A stretch of 64,000 nucleotides of DNA from Ectobius pallidus (GCA_964059195.1 CAXKWD010000005.1:154347265-154411264); one strand, 5' to 3'; shown: positions 22,380-35,784, counted from the stretch's first letter. Notes: generated by a model from the sequence alone, not told the origin. Made by a program: numbers and translations.

Positions 22380-24022
22380 CGATCGCTTGATTTGTAAGCC
22401 CACCCTGGTCAATGCATTTGTTTATAATGTCAAGGCACGCAGACATCTGAAATTTACAACCTAAGCGGAAGAGGGATAATGATTATAGGCCTACATGGGC
22501 AAACATAGTACGATTTGGACAAAGCTCACTATGCAGGGGTTTTCTGGGCCAGAGAACTCGAATTTGATTTTATTTTTCCCAAACTGTGCTTTCTAATCGT
22601 GGAATACGTTCCAGAACCTGATTTTTAGCTGTTTCATTATAATTATGTCATTTAGTTTAGGCCTATGAATGTTTCGCATGCAAGTGTTAATAAATATATT
22701 GTTTTAATTCTTTTGCTTTTAATTAATGATCTTCTAATTAATTATCATGGGCGAAGCCACTAAAAATTCTATATATAAAGTATATAACTAAAAAGACAAA
22801 CAAAATTCCCTGCTTCCCTAGACAGGGGATTTCTCTAACTTATCTATCTTTTCGAATAAATATACATAGCCCATGCCAATTGTGTTCATCCAGCCACAAG
22901 TCTACAGACATGCCTCCCTACTTCTTCCGGCAGAGTGAGGCCTACAACTCCCCAATGCTCGATATTCCGATAAGGTATTAATTTATTTTTCCGCACCTAG
23001 GGCAGGAAAAATATACATATTCCAATTGATCAGTAATTCTGATATCAAACCCCTAAGAAGTTAAATCCATTTTATATCAGTTATTTATTTTAGCTCCTTT
23101 CCGTTTGTACTTGCTATACGCCGGTCGTATGTTCAAATCAAAACACAATAGCTAGCTGTCATAAGAACCTGTATACTTTATTTGTTAGACATACTGTCTA
23201 AAATACGTGAGATATAATTAACGACAAGTTTCAATTACACTGTACAACAAATTTTAACTTTTTTATGTCCTTTGTATGAAACAATTTGATTCTGTATAAA
23301 CTAAAGGTTCTTGATTCATATATCTAAACCAAAATGGTCCATCATGTAGGCCTACCGTTTTTGTAGGAGGCACACCTCTCATAATTACATAAAAAAGCAA
23401 AAATGTGGATATTTTGAAAAATGGTGCGTGGTAAAGAAAAAATAATTACAGTTTCGTTATTTTCAGCGAAAAATATACAAGAAACATATTTTCATCTAAA
23501 GGACATTTTGCATGTTGTACAGTGTTATTAATTTGTTACCCAAATGAGATATGGCATGATGTAAAAATAGTACATTATCCAACGAACCTATAATGGCATT
23601 CATCAAGATATAAGTATGTTTAGGAAACTAACTCTGCTCGTTTCATAATAATCATACGAGTATCTTAATAAGTAATTATCATTATAGGAAAGTTCCACAC
23701 GACTATTTTTGTTCGACCATAGTACTAAACGTTTGAGATTTTAGTTTCATAAAAAAAAAAGAATTCGGCTGATCGCGTAGTCGGCTGATAGCAAATTCGC
23801 GTAGTTGTCTTCTGCGAGAGATGGCAGCTGATGGCGTACAATCAAGTCTAGTTCTTGGCCGTTTTCTTGAAAAGAACGAATCTTTTAGAAGACGAATTGA
23901 ACTCAATTTAGTGTAATATTAATGTCATCACGAACAGAATTGATTTTATTTTAAATACAGGCTGCTTATTTCGCAGTTTCATTCCTGCATTCAAGGTTTC
24001 AAGCTCGCTCAATGTTCGATAA
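22380..24022. other. No gene recognised; two weak signals
   Basis: One weak signal is a Helitron-3'-like GGGCGAAGCC at ~22748. The other is a small plus frame at 23821-23915 (MAADGVQSSLVLGRFLEKNE, then 11 residues and a stop) in a locally GC-richer patch. Neither is supported further. Confidence 0.4.
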
Positions 24023-24024
24023 TA

Positions 24025-24710
24025 CGAGGCGCGTCCATAAAGTAAGTTTCCCTGGTGCCGTTTACAGAAACAAAACAAAATTTCAAGGAAATATTTATTG
24101 CAACAGGCACAGGAAGTGTTCAGCTATTTTTCAACATATTCGCCACCGGAATTGAAACATTTGTCATACCGTGGTATCAACTTTTGAATACCTGTATCGT
24201 AGAAGTCTGCCGCCAGGGATTTGAACCACTGTGTGACAACCACCTTCGCCTCTATGCCATTCTCTTCATTCTTTGTCTTTTCGTGAGGTGTAGGATAAGA
24301 TGGAAATCACTGGGAGCGAGGTTCGGGCTTTAGAGTGGATGACTAAACACCTCCCAGCCGAAATTCTGCAGGCGATTTGCTAGGAAGTGTTTAAACTTCC
24401 ACCCTATAGCCCGGACCTTGCTCCCAGTGACTTCCATATTTTCCTACACATCAAGAAATGACATGGAATGACAGAGAATGACAGAGAGGAGATGTTTGTC
24501 ACACAATGGTTCAAATCCCTGGCGGCAGACTTGAACAACACAGGTAATCAAAAGTTAATTCCACGGTATGACAGATGTTTCAATTCCGGTGGCGAATGTG
24601 TTGAATAATACATTAATACTTTCTGTAGGCCCTTGGTATATACGTGTCCACGAAATTGTGTTTTGTTTCTGTAAGCGGCCTCAGGGAAACTTTTTTATGG
24701 ACGCGCCTCG
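24025..24710. mobile_element. Mariner family D, palindromic copy D1
   Basis: Begins CGAGGCGCGTCCATAAAG and ends in its complement (ATGGACGCGCCTCG). The right half carries the mariner 3' part (PDLAPSDFHIF, then VTQWFKSLAADLNN); the left half is the antisense of the same part. It is 686 bp. Four more members lie at 32310, 33912, 41245 and 56296. Confidence 0.85.
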
Positions 24711-25015
24711 CAATAATCGATACCATACCTGTGTTATAATTAAAATATGTTTCGAAATGAGTATAATTATAACACAGTTACGACACATGTAAAAAGCGTA
24801 TTATAATATGGTCGAACAAAAATGAATATTCCACGCAGAAGGTGATAAAATAACAGGGTATTTAGCATGTTAGCATTGTATAATTGTGTAAATGATCCAT
24901 AAGATACGTAAGCCATGTTTCTTAATGTCACATTTATAATTGACATCTCATCAGTGTTGTATCGTTGTACCAACTTGTACATACTCAACATCAAACATGC
25001 CACAAAAGAGAAATA

Positions 25016-26103
25016 CGAGGGTGGATCGAAAAGTAACGCACAATAATTTTTTTGACAAAAAGTTTAATAGACATAATCATAGGCGTACCGAGGGGGGGGG
25101 TTTGGGGGTTTGAACCCCCCCCCCCCCCATTGATTAAAAAAATGAAAATTGTACAATTTTTTTAAGTCTGCCCATAAATTACTTAATACAAGTATAAAGC
25201 GTGGGAAGCTTAAAACTCGTTATTTTGCGTCTTAATTTTTAAAATTTTCCGGGGGAGGACCCCCGGAAGCTTAAGACTCGTTATTTTGCCTTCTTAATTT
25301 TTAAAATTTTCCGGGGGGGGGACCCCCGGAAGCTTAAAACTCGTTATTTTGCATCTTAATTTTTTTAATTTTCCGGGGGAGGACCTCTGGACCCCCCTCT
25401 CCCTGGGGGGTATTCCATACCCCCAGACCCCGCGGATGTTATAGCCCCCCCATATGGTCGGCCTGGTTACGCCTATGGACATAATTACAAACAAATGCAC
25501 ACATGAAGGGACATCTTTTGTACATTTTTCTATATAGTCGCCAAGTTTCTCAACACATTTCTCCCATCGCGATACCAGTTTCAAAATACTCTGTTCATAG
25601 AAGTCCATTCGGTTGGATTGCTGTTTTCACTTCTGCATCTGATTCAAAGCGTTTACCGGCCAGGAATTTCTTCAGCGAGGTGTAGTGCGATTTTTATGGG
25701 CTAAAGGGCATAACCCGAGTGAAATTCACAGGGACATGCTTGGGGTGTATGCGATCGACTGTATGGAGCGTAGCAACGTCTACAGATGGTGGGCATTCTT
25801 CGAAGATGGCCGTGATAATCTTTCATTTGTTTGGTCCCATGAAGAAATTCCTGGCCGGTAAACGTTTTGCGTCAGATGCAGAAGTGAAAACAGCTGTACG
25901 CAGATGGCTATACTCCAACCGAAGGGACCTCTATAAACAGGGTATTTTGAAACTGGTATCACGATGGGAGAAATGTGTTGAGAAGCTTGGCGACTATATA
26001 GCAAAATAGACAAAAAGTCCCTTCATGTGTGCATTTGTTTCTAATTGTACCTATTAAACTTTTTGGTAAAAAAAATTGTGAGTTACTTTTCGATCCACTC
26101 TCG
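25016..26103. mobile_element. Mariner family A, palindromic copy A2 (interrupted)
   Basis: TA-flanked with CGAGGGTGGATCGAAAAG at both ends. The left arm is the antisense 3' end. The centre holds an N-terminal helix-turn-helix piece in sense (VRFLWAKGHNPSEIHRDMLG, then VYRWWAFFEDGRDN). The right arm is the sense 3' end (KKFLAGKRFASDAEVK). A 400-bp hAT MITE plus its 8-bp duplication interrupts the left arm; without it the element is about 680 bp. Confidence 0.85.
25078..25477. mobile_element. hAT-type MITE, 400 bp, inside mariner A2
   Basis: The ends CATAGGCGTACC and GGTTACGCCTATG are inverted repeats. A perfect 8-bp duplication GACATAAT flanks them (25070-25077 and 25478-25485). The interior has long G and C runs and a ~62-bp unit repeated three times (25205-25390; GGAAGCTTAA.ACTCG). 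The uninterrupted sequence is visible in copy A1 near 11355. Confidence 0.8.
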
Positions 26104-26105
26104 TA

Positions 26106-26653
26106 TTTACATCTAATTTTCCTAATTTTCTTAACAGATATGTGCTGTCATACGATAATATACGCGACATTCCCAAACGAATAAAATTTTTAGGTGTAGT
26201 CGAAAAGCTTTTGTTTTAATTTATTATTAAGGTGGTACTTTACATTGCACGTTGAGCATTTGATTATTGCTTTACACTTAACCCATATATGCCTAGTGTT
26301 GCATTTTTTTCAACATTGCGCACGGGTTATGGTATTATAAAAACATCACCATTGAATCAAAGTAATTTATCTGAATCAAATCTTTTTTTTTATCAGATAC
26401 AATAAGTGAGGACGATAATAGAAGATTTTACATTGAAACGGGCAATAACTGTGATGTTGGTCCCTAATATTCAAATGAGTTCTGGGAATTTATCTTATAG
26501 GTTAAATTATGATAAATAATTCATTAGTTGTAGTTAATAACAATTCTTTGCAAGCTACAAAATTGTGAAAGGCTAACAGTACATAAAAATGTTCTTAAAC
26601 ATTATCCTAATAAGCTCTGCTTAGAATACTACATTCATAGTAAGGGCCATGAG
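26106..26653. other. No gene or repeat recognised
   Basis: AT-rich sequence, nothing recognisable. Confidence 0.5.
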
Positions 26654-26661
26654 GTAATTAC

Positions 26662-27267
26662 TAGAAACCGGATTTTAAAGGGAATTCCTTTTTTTTATAT
26701 TTCATCACAAAACGTGATAAAATTGAACAGGACATTACTGAGTAAGTTTCAACTGCAAATGACCTGGTTTTAACGTCCCTTTTTCCCCCTTTTTTTAGGC
26801 TCGTTTCCCTTTTTTTAGGAACTTTCCCTTTCCAGCACCTTTTTTGCTAATTTATTTTGAAAAATTCGTAAATTACCCAGTATTTGGTAATGTGAAAACA
26901 TTAAAAATTGTTTTCACTGATTCACCAATGAAAAAATAATTCCTCCCAGCAGAAGAATAGGGAAATCACAGGCTTGCCATTGCCTAAGTTTCCCATTATA
27001 AGAAGGTGGGGAACATGGATTTCGTGTGCTATTTTCCTCTGTGAGAATTTCAACAAGATCAAAAAATGTATTCAGTCATTAGATGTTACAGAATCAGCAG
27101 CTGTATAGCAAGCAAAGGCTTTACATAAAACAAACATGTATCTCTCTGTTGAATTTTTACACTCTCTTACTTTTATATCCCTTTTTTCACCTTTTTTTTT
27201 TGGCAATAATTTTCCCTTTTTTCGTCCTTTTTTGGGTGAAAATTTTCCCTTTAAAATCCGGTCTCTA
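26662..27267. mobile_element. hAT-type MITE, 606 bp, with perfect TSD
   Basis: The duplication GTAATTAC is identical at 26654-26661 and 27268-27275. The ends are TAGAAACCGGATTTTAAAGG and the complement of TAGAGACCGGATTTTAAAGG. The subterminal regions repeat CCCTTTTT-type words (TTTCCCTTTTTTTAGG, CCCTTTTTTCGTCC). The two 60-61-codon plus frames here are not genes. Confidence 0.85.
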
Positions 27268-27275
27268 GTAATTAC

Positions 27276-27924
27276 CGTGAAAGTATACCATTATAATACC
27301 ATGAAAACTATGATCTAGAACCTCGTATAGAAAGCATAAGTTCTTATCCTCTGATCTTATCAATGTATTGTGAACGGTTGTCTATACCATTAGAAACTTC
27401 TTTGTGATCTGAGTCCATGTTGAAGAGTAACCTTCATTTGTCGTGAGACTATATTTATTTAAAATTAATGCATTAACTCTTCTACCTGGAGAAATATCAC
27501 TTTATGGGTAAATTGAAAATTTCAAATATTTAAATCTGTTTGAAATTATATAAATATTGCAATAAAGAATGACCGCTGCTTTGATTTATCCTCAAGCTTT
27601 GAAGGTGAAAGAAAAAAATATTTCTGTCTGCTCTTATGATCATGAATAACACTTTTAAGAATTTAAAGGTACGTATTAACATCGATAAGGACAGTGTGTG
27701 ATTTCGAAAGCTCAAGAAATGTCCCAATAAGCTAAAATTAGGACTTTGGAATCGCTGATGGCGATTTCTTCCCATATTAAATCACTAGGCCTATTGAACC
27801 AAAGTTGCGTGAATTTTGTTTTTAAACGGACTCCATATAGACTAATGCATAGACCTATTACCACATGGATCGATATTATACTTCGAAATTCTTCAAAAAT
27901 ATGTTCCTATTAGCCAGTATCTAC
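27276..27924. other. No gene or repeat recognised
   Basis: A minus frame of 81 codons (27530-27775) has no known motif. Confidence 0.45.
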
Positions 27925-28042
27925 CATATGGACTAGCCCTCCATATGTGTTATCTAATCGAGCTTACCCCTTAACAGGAGGCCATAGCCCTTCACGGGAC
28001 AAATAAGGCATATTCATTCATTCATTCATTCATTCATTCATT
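27925..28042 (+). mobile_element. Retroelement 3' end with (ATTC)n tail
   Basis: GAGGCCATAGCCCTTCACGG...AAATAAGGCAT runs straight into eight ATTC units (28011-28042). A simple-repeat tail directly after unique text is typical of a LINE or SINE 3' end; the family is not identified. Confidence 0.45.
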
Positions 28043-28064
28043 AGCCAGTTTATTGGCCAAAAAT

Positions 28065-28067
<3 letters not shown>

Positions 28068-28103
<36 letters not shown>
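28068..28103. repeat. (AT)n microsatellite
   Basis: About 17 uninterrupted AT units. Confidence 0.95.
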
Positions 28104-28105
<2 letters not shown>

Positions 28106-28640
28106 TTTTACAGTTTTGTTTAAATAATGTATTTCACTTAAGAATTGGCATGATTTATTAATACTTTATTAAATAGTTATTAGCCGTGGCACCTGTTGAT
28201 TCATTCTTTCCTTTTAAGGTGGTATGGTGTTACCTGAGAGATGTTTTTCTTTGTAGAGTTCTCCAGTAACTTATTTTGTTACTATTCTTAGAAGTTACTA
28301 TTATTTAATACCAAGCATTGTATAATATTGTGTCTATATGTGCGGCTAGGAGTTTTCCTTCATTAGTCTATAATATTGCTCTTCAATTCCTATTTAATAA
28401 GAATATTTAATTATTAACGATTCCAAATTCTAGTATAAATTCAAAACTAAGAAAGGTAACACTACCATTCAGTTGAAGAGTTTTAAACAATTGAATTTTA
28501 ATAGAAAAGTAGCATATTATGACAGAGCACATATATGTGCATAAAATGGAATACACTAAGCGGGGCCCGCCAGATTATATTACCGTAAATAGCTCCCAGG
28601 GTTAAATAAGTTATTATAAACACTACGATAAAGGAAATGT
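28104..28640. other. No gene or repeat recognised
   Basis: AT-rich sequence. Confidence 0.5.
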
Positions 28641-28642
28641 AT

Positions 28643-28723
28643 TTCTCTCTTTCTTTCTGTATTTCTCTCCTCTTCCTCCTTTTCTTTCTTCTTCTCCCTC
28701 TTTTTCTTTCTTCCTCTCTCCAT

Positions 28724-28760
<37 letters not shown>
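28643..28760. repeat. Polypyrimidine tract ending in (CT)n
   Basis: Pure or nearly pure C/T on the + strand for over 100 bases, with about 15 CT units at the end. Confidence 0.9.
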
Positions 28761-28761
<1 letters not shown>

Positions 28762-30956
28762 CTTTTACGAAGAGTTTTATTATTTGCGCTACGCCGCAGT
28801 GGTAACGTTAAATTGAAATTATGATGTAAATAATACCTATAATAATGCTAATGGCTATTATAATCTTCTTATGTTAAGAACCTGTTCATTATATTACAGT
28901 CGAACAAAAATAATAATACCAATTTCATAAAATATTCTTCTTAAGTAATAAGCTAAATCATTAGTCGGAATAAATTGCTGGTTTCCCATATTTTTCGTTA
29001 ACGTATCTGTAGAAATATTGCCTCCAATAATTATAAAAACTACATTTACTTAAAATATAAAATACGTGAACATTTCATTGAACAATACGTAGCCTAAACC
29101 TATAAATTAGGCCATTATAGTACTTTATGTACTTTTATCTTTATAATTGTGTTTATGTTGTTATTAGGTTGTACTAGCTAAAATATCTTAATTTGTTTCT
29201 CGTTGCGTTTTTAATTATAAATGTCTTTTCTTAAGCTATGTTATTCATTTAAATAAATTCCAGTATTTCCCACGGCCTTGCATTAAGGTATCTGAAAAAA
29301 AGTTGTTTACTTTTCAACTGTCAACTTGCGAAATTACGTTGGTAAACAACTCCTCCCCCTGAATAACAAGTTTGATTCGCACACTGTTCTGATAAAGAGG
29401 AACCTTTTGATAACTGCCAAATAAGCTACAAAGAGGTTAGTTGAGCATAACTTGAACGGAGAACCCGAATGATACCCATAGAAGTACCGTATGAAATTGT
29501 GGCCAAAGTCAAAACATCAAGTCGCACACTGAGAATAATACAGCCACAACTAAGAAAAACTAAATTTTACAGGAGACCATGTTAATGTTGTGTATTCTGA
29601 AGAAAACGGGTAGGATTTTGTAAGGACGTAAGTGCTCACTGACGGAAATTAACTGAAATACAGGTATGGTCATCTTGCACCAAATAAATCTTATATAGAT
29701 CATTAGAAAACAGCAAAAAAACCCAAAATGAATTAATTTTGAGATGTGGCCCTATTATTCTCAGTGTGCGAAGTATTGGGATAAATTACTTTTAAAATGA
29801 TTCTCTACTTTTTATTAGAGTTAAGACTTGTTTAAAAGTCCTAAATCAGCCCTTGACATTCTTTATCAATTTTATATTTACTACTTATTTTAGTGTATTC
29901 AGACAGTGACATTTCAGGTTAACAGTTGACTGAGCGATCAAGCTGATAAGTCGACAAACTTCAACCTCTTTTTCTTCTCGAAATACTACTTTTCCATAGG
30001 TAATATTAAAATAGTTATAACTCCGCTATATTTTAAGGTATTTATATGGTTTTAATACAAAATTGTTAGGAATTTTATGCTTTATAAGAATGTCACGAAA
30101 ATGCTACAGTTGGTCCCTTTTAGGTTTCCATATCACATGTACTTAACGATTTATATTGCTAGTTCGTAATGTACATTAAAATAAAGTCCAGTAGAATTGC
30201 TCACTAGAACATCTTAACCTTTTCACTGCTACTAACGTATAAATTCGTCGCTTCAAAAGTTATATAAAAGCAGATAAATTAAGATTAAAAATCAAAGCTT
30301 GGTTCAAAAAGTAAAGATTTTTATATTATGTGTTATGATTTACTTCAGGGAAACATTTTATTTTACTAACATTTTCCTCATCGCATTTAAACTAAGAACC
30401 CACTGATGAGTTCACTCCATCATTGCTTATATGATTAGATACATTTAGCTCTGAAAAGATTAACGTTCTCTATATGCTACACGCAATTTATGTCTAAGTT
30501 ATTTCACCTTCAAAACTGAAAATGCAGAAATTTTACTTCACCATTATTGGAGGAAGAAATTCAACCGCGACTTAATTTTCCATCTGCATGTCTATTTTCA
30601 ATAGTCAACCGATCTGCTGATCAGCCTCCTGTTATTAAAAATTTTATAAGAGAAAATTCAATTTTTTTCTGGTCCTATAGGCCCCTTCCCCTTAAACATA
30701 TATGTGCTTTCAAAGATTAGGAAGTAAACAAGAAATAATTGTATATTCTCGACATATTTTCAATGCTGTGACATCAATCACAGTAGGCCTAAAAGAAATA
30801 GAAATAAGACAAATATCTATTTTTTTCCAAAAGGTTCAAATAATAATTTTTATTGTGAAGTTTCACCTTTTAGAATGCTGCTGCTAGAAATAAGACTATT
30901 TTTAAAAATCACATAATAACACAACTTTCTCAAGTACCGTAAAAAAATGTATTGGC
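28761..30956. other. No gene; one dispersed-repeat match
   Basis: Only 30118-30190 is recognisable (TTTCCATATCACAT.TACTTAACGATT..TATTGCTA), and it matches 43878-43935. The remainder is AT-rich with no motif; the plus frame 30702-30887 is not supported. Confidence 0.5.
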
Positions 30957-30960
30957 TTAA

Positions 30961-31671
30961 GGGGGGACATACAGCGTTAGGTGAAATTCATAGGTGAGAA
31001 ACAGGTGAATTTCATTATTGTTTTCCTCAGCAATGATTTGCTCTACAACCTTTCAATCTGACATACTCTTTATTGACTACTTCTACAATTGCATACTATT
31101 TTCAAAATTAATAAAACTGTAACAGTTATGAGTAATTATCGATACAAAATGTCAGCCACGTTTCGTGCTCAAAATGCCGTTTCCGTGATAATTTCCACAA
31201 ATGGCAATATTTTTAGTGATTCTTTTTCTATTTGCAAACATCATATGAACAACATCATCTATAATCTTTAGAATATCTACAGTATAAGTATTCTTAAAAA
31301 AATCATTTTTTAATTTTCTTTTTCATATATATATGTATAACTTATATTTAAATAAACTATTAATATTAAATGAAATATTGTAGATAGTGTTATTCATATG
31401 ATATTAACAAATACACAGAAAAACAATGACCCGGAATTATTGATATTTGTGGAAGTTATTAAGGAAACGGCATTTCAGTTCATGAAACGTGGCTGCCATT
31501 TTGAAACGATAACTACCCGTAACTATAATAGTTTGATTAATTTTGAAAATAGTATGTAATTGTAGGAGTAGTCAATAAAGAGTATGTCAGATTACAAGAT
31601 TGTATAGCAATTCATTGGAGAGGAAAAAAATTGTGAAATTATGAATTTCACCGAAAGCTGTATGTCCCCTC
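30961..31671. mobile_element. TTAA-flanked fold-back MITE, copy 1 (piggyBac-like)
   Basis: TTAA lies on both sides (30957-30960 and 31672-31675). The ends are GGGGGGACATACAGC and the complement of GAGGGGACATACAGC. The arms match over roughly 300 bp (GACATACTCTTTATTGAC; CTACAATTGCATACTATTTT; CAGCCACGTTTC). The whole 711 bp is close to a palindrome. TTAA target choice points to piggyBac. Copy 2 is at 44190-44908. Confidence 0.8.
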
Positions 31672-31675
31672 TTAA

Positions 31676-32305
31676 CATTAAGAAATTTCTACATGTCTCT
31701 CACTTCTCAGTTATGTCTCATCGCAGCCCCACCTAATCATGCAGCTATCAGAATGTTCCTCGTATTAATATGACTATAATACTCATTTTATAATGCTCAC
31801 ATTCTTGTATATGTACCCCGATTTCTTTTGCAGACTGCTGTATTGTTTTTAATCATGTTTTTGTACACAAATGTGAAATGTAAAATTGTACAATTTGATA
31901 CAGTGTAGAGTATGGGGGAAAATTGTACGCTCATATTAAAATAAAAAATCACAAATGTATGATTATGTAGTGGGATAACTCAATGTAATTTACTGTATTA
32001 TTGTATTTTTTCTTATATTTATTTTCCATTACTTCGATGGCATAATATAGCCTATAATATTTTGTACATACTCTTATTGGAATGTGATTCATGTAACTTT
32101 AACATTCTATTGCTCAGACAGAATGTCTGAAAAGATCTTTTTACGTGAGAATGGAGTTTGTAAAGATGTAGTAAAATAAAAACATATATTTCTTGGACTC
32201 TTCGAATTTGATTTCCAAAGAAAGTCTAATGCTTGTTATTTTGAAAATCCAGATAATTCCGTTGAAGAGAAATAAAAATGTGGCTCTTATTCTCATGACA
32301 GTTAA
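31676..32305. other. No gene or repeat recognised
   Basis: AT-rich sequence. Confidence 0.5.
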
Positions 32306-32309
32306 GATA

Positions 32310-32970
32310 CGAGGCGCGTCCTGGGGCCGTTTACAGAAACAAAACACAACTTGAAGGAAATATTTATTGCAACAGACACAGCCTAAGTTCAGCTATTTAT
32401 CAACATATTCGCCACTGGAATTGAAACATTTGTCTTACCGTGGCACCAACTTTTGAATACCTCTGTCGTAAAAGTGTGCCTCCTGGGATTTGAACCACCG
32501 TGAGACAATTACCTTCACCTCTCTGTCATTCTTTGTCATTTCGTGAGGTGTAGGAAAAGATGGAAATCTCTGGGAGCGAAGTCAGGGCTGTAGGGTGAAT
32601 GTTTAAACACTTCGCAGCGGAACTTCTGCAGGAGACTTGCTAGGAGGTGTTTAAACATTCACCCTACAGCCCGGATCCTCGCTCCCAGTTATTTCCATCT
32701 CTTCCTACACCTCAAGAAATGACAGAGAATGACAAAGAGGCGGACATGGTTGCCACACGATGGTTCAAATCCCAGGCAGTAGACTTCTCCGACACAGGTA
32801 TTCAAACGTTGGTCCCAGGAAATGAAAAATGTGTCATTCAATTCCGATGGCAAATATGTTGAAAAATAGCTGAACACTGGCTGTGTCAGTTGCAATAAAT
32901 ATTTCGTTGAAATTGTGTTTTGTTTCTGTAAACGGTTCCAGGGAGATGTACTTCATATTGACGTGCCTCG
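32310..32970. mobile_element. Mariner family D, palindromic copy D2
   Basis: TA-flanked. The left end CGAGGCGCGTCC has lost the CATAAAGTAAGTTTCC stretch; the right end is ACGTGCCTCG. The right half encodes mariner debris (FPSLPTPQEMTENDKEADMV, then RWFKSQAVDFSDTGIQTL), and the left half is its antisense. Confidence 0.85.
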
Positions 32971-32972
32971 TA

Positions 32973-33909
32973 TGTTTATAGACCTGCAACATTAAATATC
33001 CAGTGGGTTACGACTGTAATAAATTAAAATTGCAGGCCAGTTTAAATTGTTCAATTCTTTTATAATAGATATTTCATCACATGGCTAAATCCTAATCTGC
33101 TCTCAGTTTCCGAAATAGCTTCCAAAATTTACTTTGTTTTACTTCTTGCTACACCCGAATCGGCTCGAGGTTTCATTCCAGGTTTTAGAAAGACTGTACA
33201 TTTGTCGATCACGTTTGAAATTCTGTTTAGATACTTCATTCATAGACTTCATTTGTACACCATTTTTACTGCATTCGTATAAAATCACGTCTTCTAGTTC
33301 ATCTGTTGACATTTTAGAATGCATTTGTTTGTATGTTTTGTGCTGTGTGATATAGTCTGTTAAAATTGTAATTTTAAATATGAATTTAAACTCTGTTAAA
33401 ATTAATAATTTTTAGATGAGCAAAATTAAAACCTATCATTAAAATTTTAGTGGAATAACTTTAGGTAGAATTCGAAATTTTATGTGCAAGTCCCTAGCAT
33501 ATAATGAATATAAACATGAAGCATATGTACAAAGGGCCAATTTCTACATTATTGTGGCTTTTTTTTTTAGAAAATCCAGAAAAATATATTTGGGAGTCAA
33601 TCCGGATGACATGTTTTCTTCTGGGAGCTAATTCGGAAACAAGGAAGAAACTGGTTTTGCCAAACTTAAGACATAGAAAATTATTATAATAGTCTATCAT
33701 TACCTTCTTTTAAAGAATCTCCCTGTTACATTAGGACTTGTCAGTCTCTTACTTTAAATTTTTCATTAACGATATGTTAGGCATGGTGTAGCGAGGATGG
33801 TGCCATTTCTATATGCAAAATTAATCTAAGCTTGCTTTCCATGCATTAAGCCGAGCACCTGGTCATAATTTTCTAATTAGCAAGCCCATTTGTGTTCTGT
33901 GGAAGTGAA
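32973..33909. other. No gene confirmed; one protein-like minus frame
   Basis: The minus frame 33324-33139 reads MHSKMSTDELEDVILYECSK, then NGVQMKSMNEVSKQNFKR.... It looks less repetitive than most chance frames, but I recognise no domain or splice context. Confidence 0.35.
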
Positions 33910-33911
33910 TA

Positions 33912-34582
33912 CGAGGGCCGTCACAAGGTACGTTTCCCAGGGGAAGTTTACAGAAACAATTTCAAGGAAATTTTTATTGCAACAGATACAGCAAGTGTTC
34001 AGTTATTTTTCAACATATTCGCCACCGGAATTGAGACATTTGAAATACCCTGGGGCCAACTTGAACACATGTGTTGTAGAAGTCTGCCGCCAGGGATTTG
34101 AACCACTGTGTGACAATCACCTCCATTTCTCTGTCATCATTCTCTATCATATCCCAAGGGGTAGGAAACGATGAAAATCACTGGGAGCGAGGTGCAGGCT
34201 GTAGGGTAGATATTTAAACACTTCCCAGCAGGTCTCCTGCAAAAGTTCGGCTGGGAGGTGTATAAACATTCACCCTAAAGCCCGGACTTCGCTCCAAGTG
34301 ATTTTTTTTTTTTTTTTTTTTTTTCCCACCTCACGAAATGATAGAGAATGACAGATAAATGGAGGTTGTTGTCACACAGTGGTTCAGATCCCTGACTGCA
34401 AACTTCTACGACACATTTGTTGCAAAGTTGGTCCAACGGTATGACAAATGTCTCAATTCAGGTGTTGAATATGTTTAAAAATAGCTCAATATTTGCTGTA
34501 TCTGTTGCAATAAATATTTCCATGAAATTGTGTATTGTTTCTGTAAACGGCCCCATGGAAACTTAATTTATGGACGCGCCTC
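33912..34582. mobile_element. Mariner family D, palindromic copy D3
   Basis: Left end CGAGGGCCGTCACAAGG, right end ATGGACGCGCCTC, with the same two opposed 3' halves as D1. A run of T (34304-34324) interrupts the right arm at the PSD(F) region. Confidence 0.8.
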
Positions 34583-35044
34583 ATATATGCCGACACGGTT
34601 ACAAGGACAGAACCTCATGTACCCAAAGTCACTTTTTACTAGGTATATTACAAGGCAGCTTCAAATCCCTGTGCAGCGAAAAACGTGAAGAAAGGTTAGT
34701 CAATTACCATAGAACTTTATATGGTTCAGTTGTTTCATAGATGTTAGAGCACGAATATGTAACTCGCATGTTGCATGTATAAGGCATATATTATAGGCTA
34801 TAAAGAGTGTATAAATGTTTGTTTTATTGCGTGAGAATTTTTGGAGGGAGGCGATATTGTTTAATGGATAGCGAGTCATACAGACTTCGTTGTAATGTGG
34901 AAAACACACATAGAACATGTCTAATTTGTATAGGACATTTAACGTTTCTCTTACTCTGACTCGCCAGCAATTCATTCTCTTTCATTGTCCATTCCCCCCC
35001 CCCTATTTTTATCTCAGTTCTGATACATCTTTCTCAGCTTTCGT
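34583..35044. other. No gene or repeat recognised
   Basis: The minus frame 34700-34975 has no motif. Confidence 0.45.
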
Positions 35045-35045
35045 A

Positions 35046-35784
35046 AGCTGCGTCTCCATTGATATACATTTAGCACCAACATGTTGCAGTTAACATATGT
35101 TAAATGTTAATCATGAACTTGTTGACGTATACAAGTAAAGTGGTTTGCCAATTAACAACTGTCTCCCCTACTATGTTATAGGTTAACATGTGTTGGCGCG
35201 GTTACGAACAGAAATGATTAACATTCAAAAAGAAAACGCCTCTGAAGAGAGCAGCCAACATTACAAAATGAGAGTAGTTTTATATACGTTTATCTTCTTG
35301 TTAACTGTCTATGACTTTCGTAAATACTAATTTTGTACAGATGTCTTGATCTTTTCAAAATAACTTATTACATTTTTCAACAATGGAGTATGCCATAAAA
35401 CATTTTTTTTAAGTAGATTCAATACTATTGAGAACACTGATATACCAAATACTCACATAATATAAAATGGATGCCGGGAATATTGAGGAAGCTGTCGACT
35501 GCTTTTTGTTTACCCGGAAATTCCCGAACCAAAGCCGATTAAGCTGGCGATCGCTTTTCGTTTTCCGATAATTCCCGAAACAAAGCCGATATTGACCGAA
35601 TAGTCAATTGATTTGACATGTTGTCCATTTTCTCCGGAAAACAAATTAACATCTGAAATGTTAAGTGCAACATGCTGGGTTTGCATGTCAAGTCAATTGG
35701 AACGCAAAATTGCAATATACATGTCAATATCAACTTGTTAATATTGACATGTTGCTGTTAAAGGCATATCAATGGAGACGCAGC
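35046..35784. mobile_element. MITE with AGCTGCGTCTCC inverted ends, 739 bp
   Basis: AGCTGCGTCTCCATTGATAT at the left and its complement ATATCAATGGAGACGCAGCT at the right. ACATGTTG-type words recur inside (35080, 35615, 35670, 35745 regions). Flanks read GTA left and TTA right, too weak to define a target duplication; a Harbinger-like origin is possible but unproven. Confidence 0.65.

Noticed and set aside
24055..24333. 92-codon plus frame (and 33890-34174, 56909-57103)
   Set aside because: Antisense readings of mariner family D arms.
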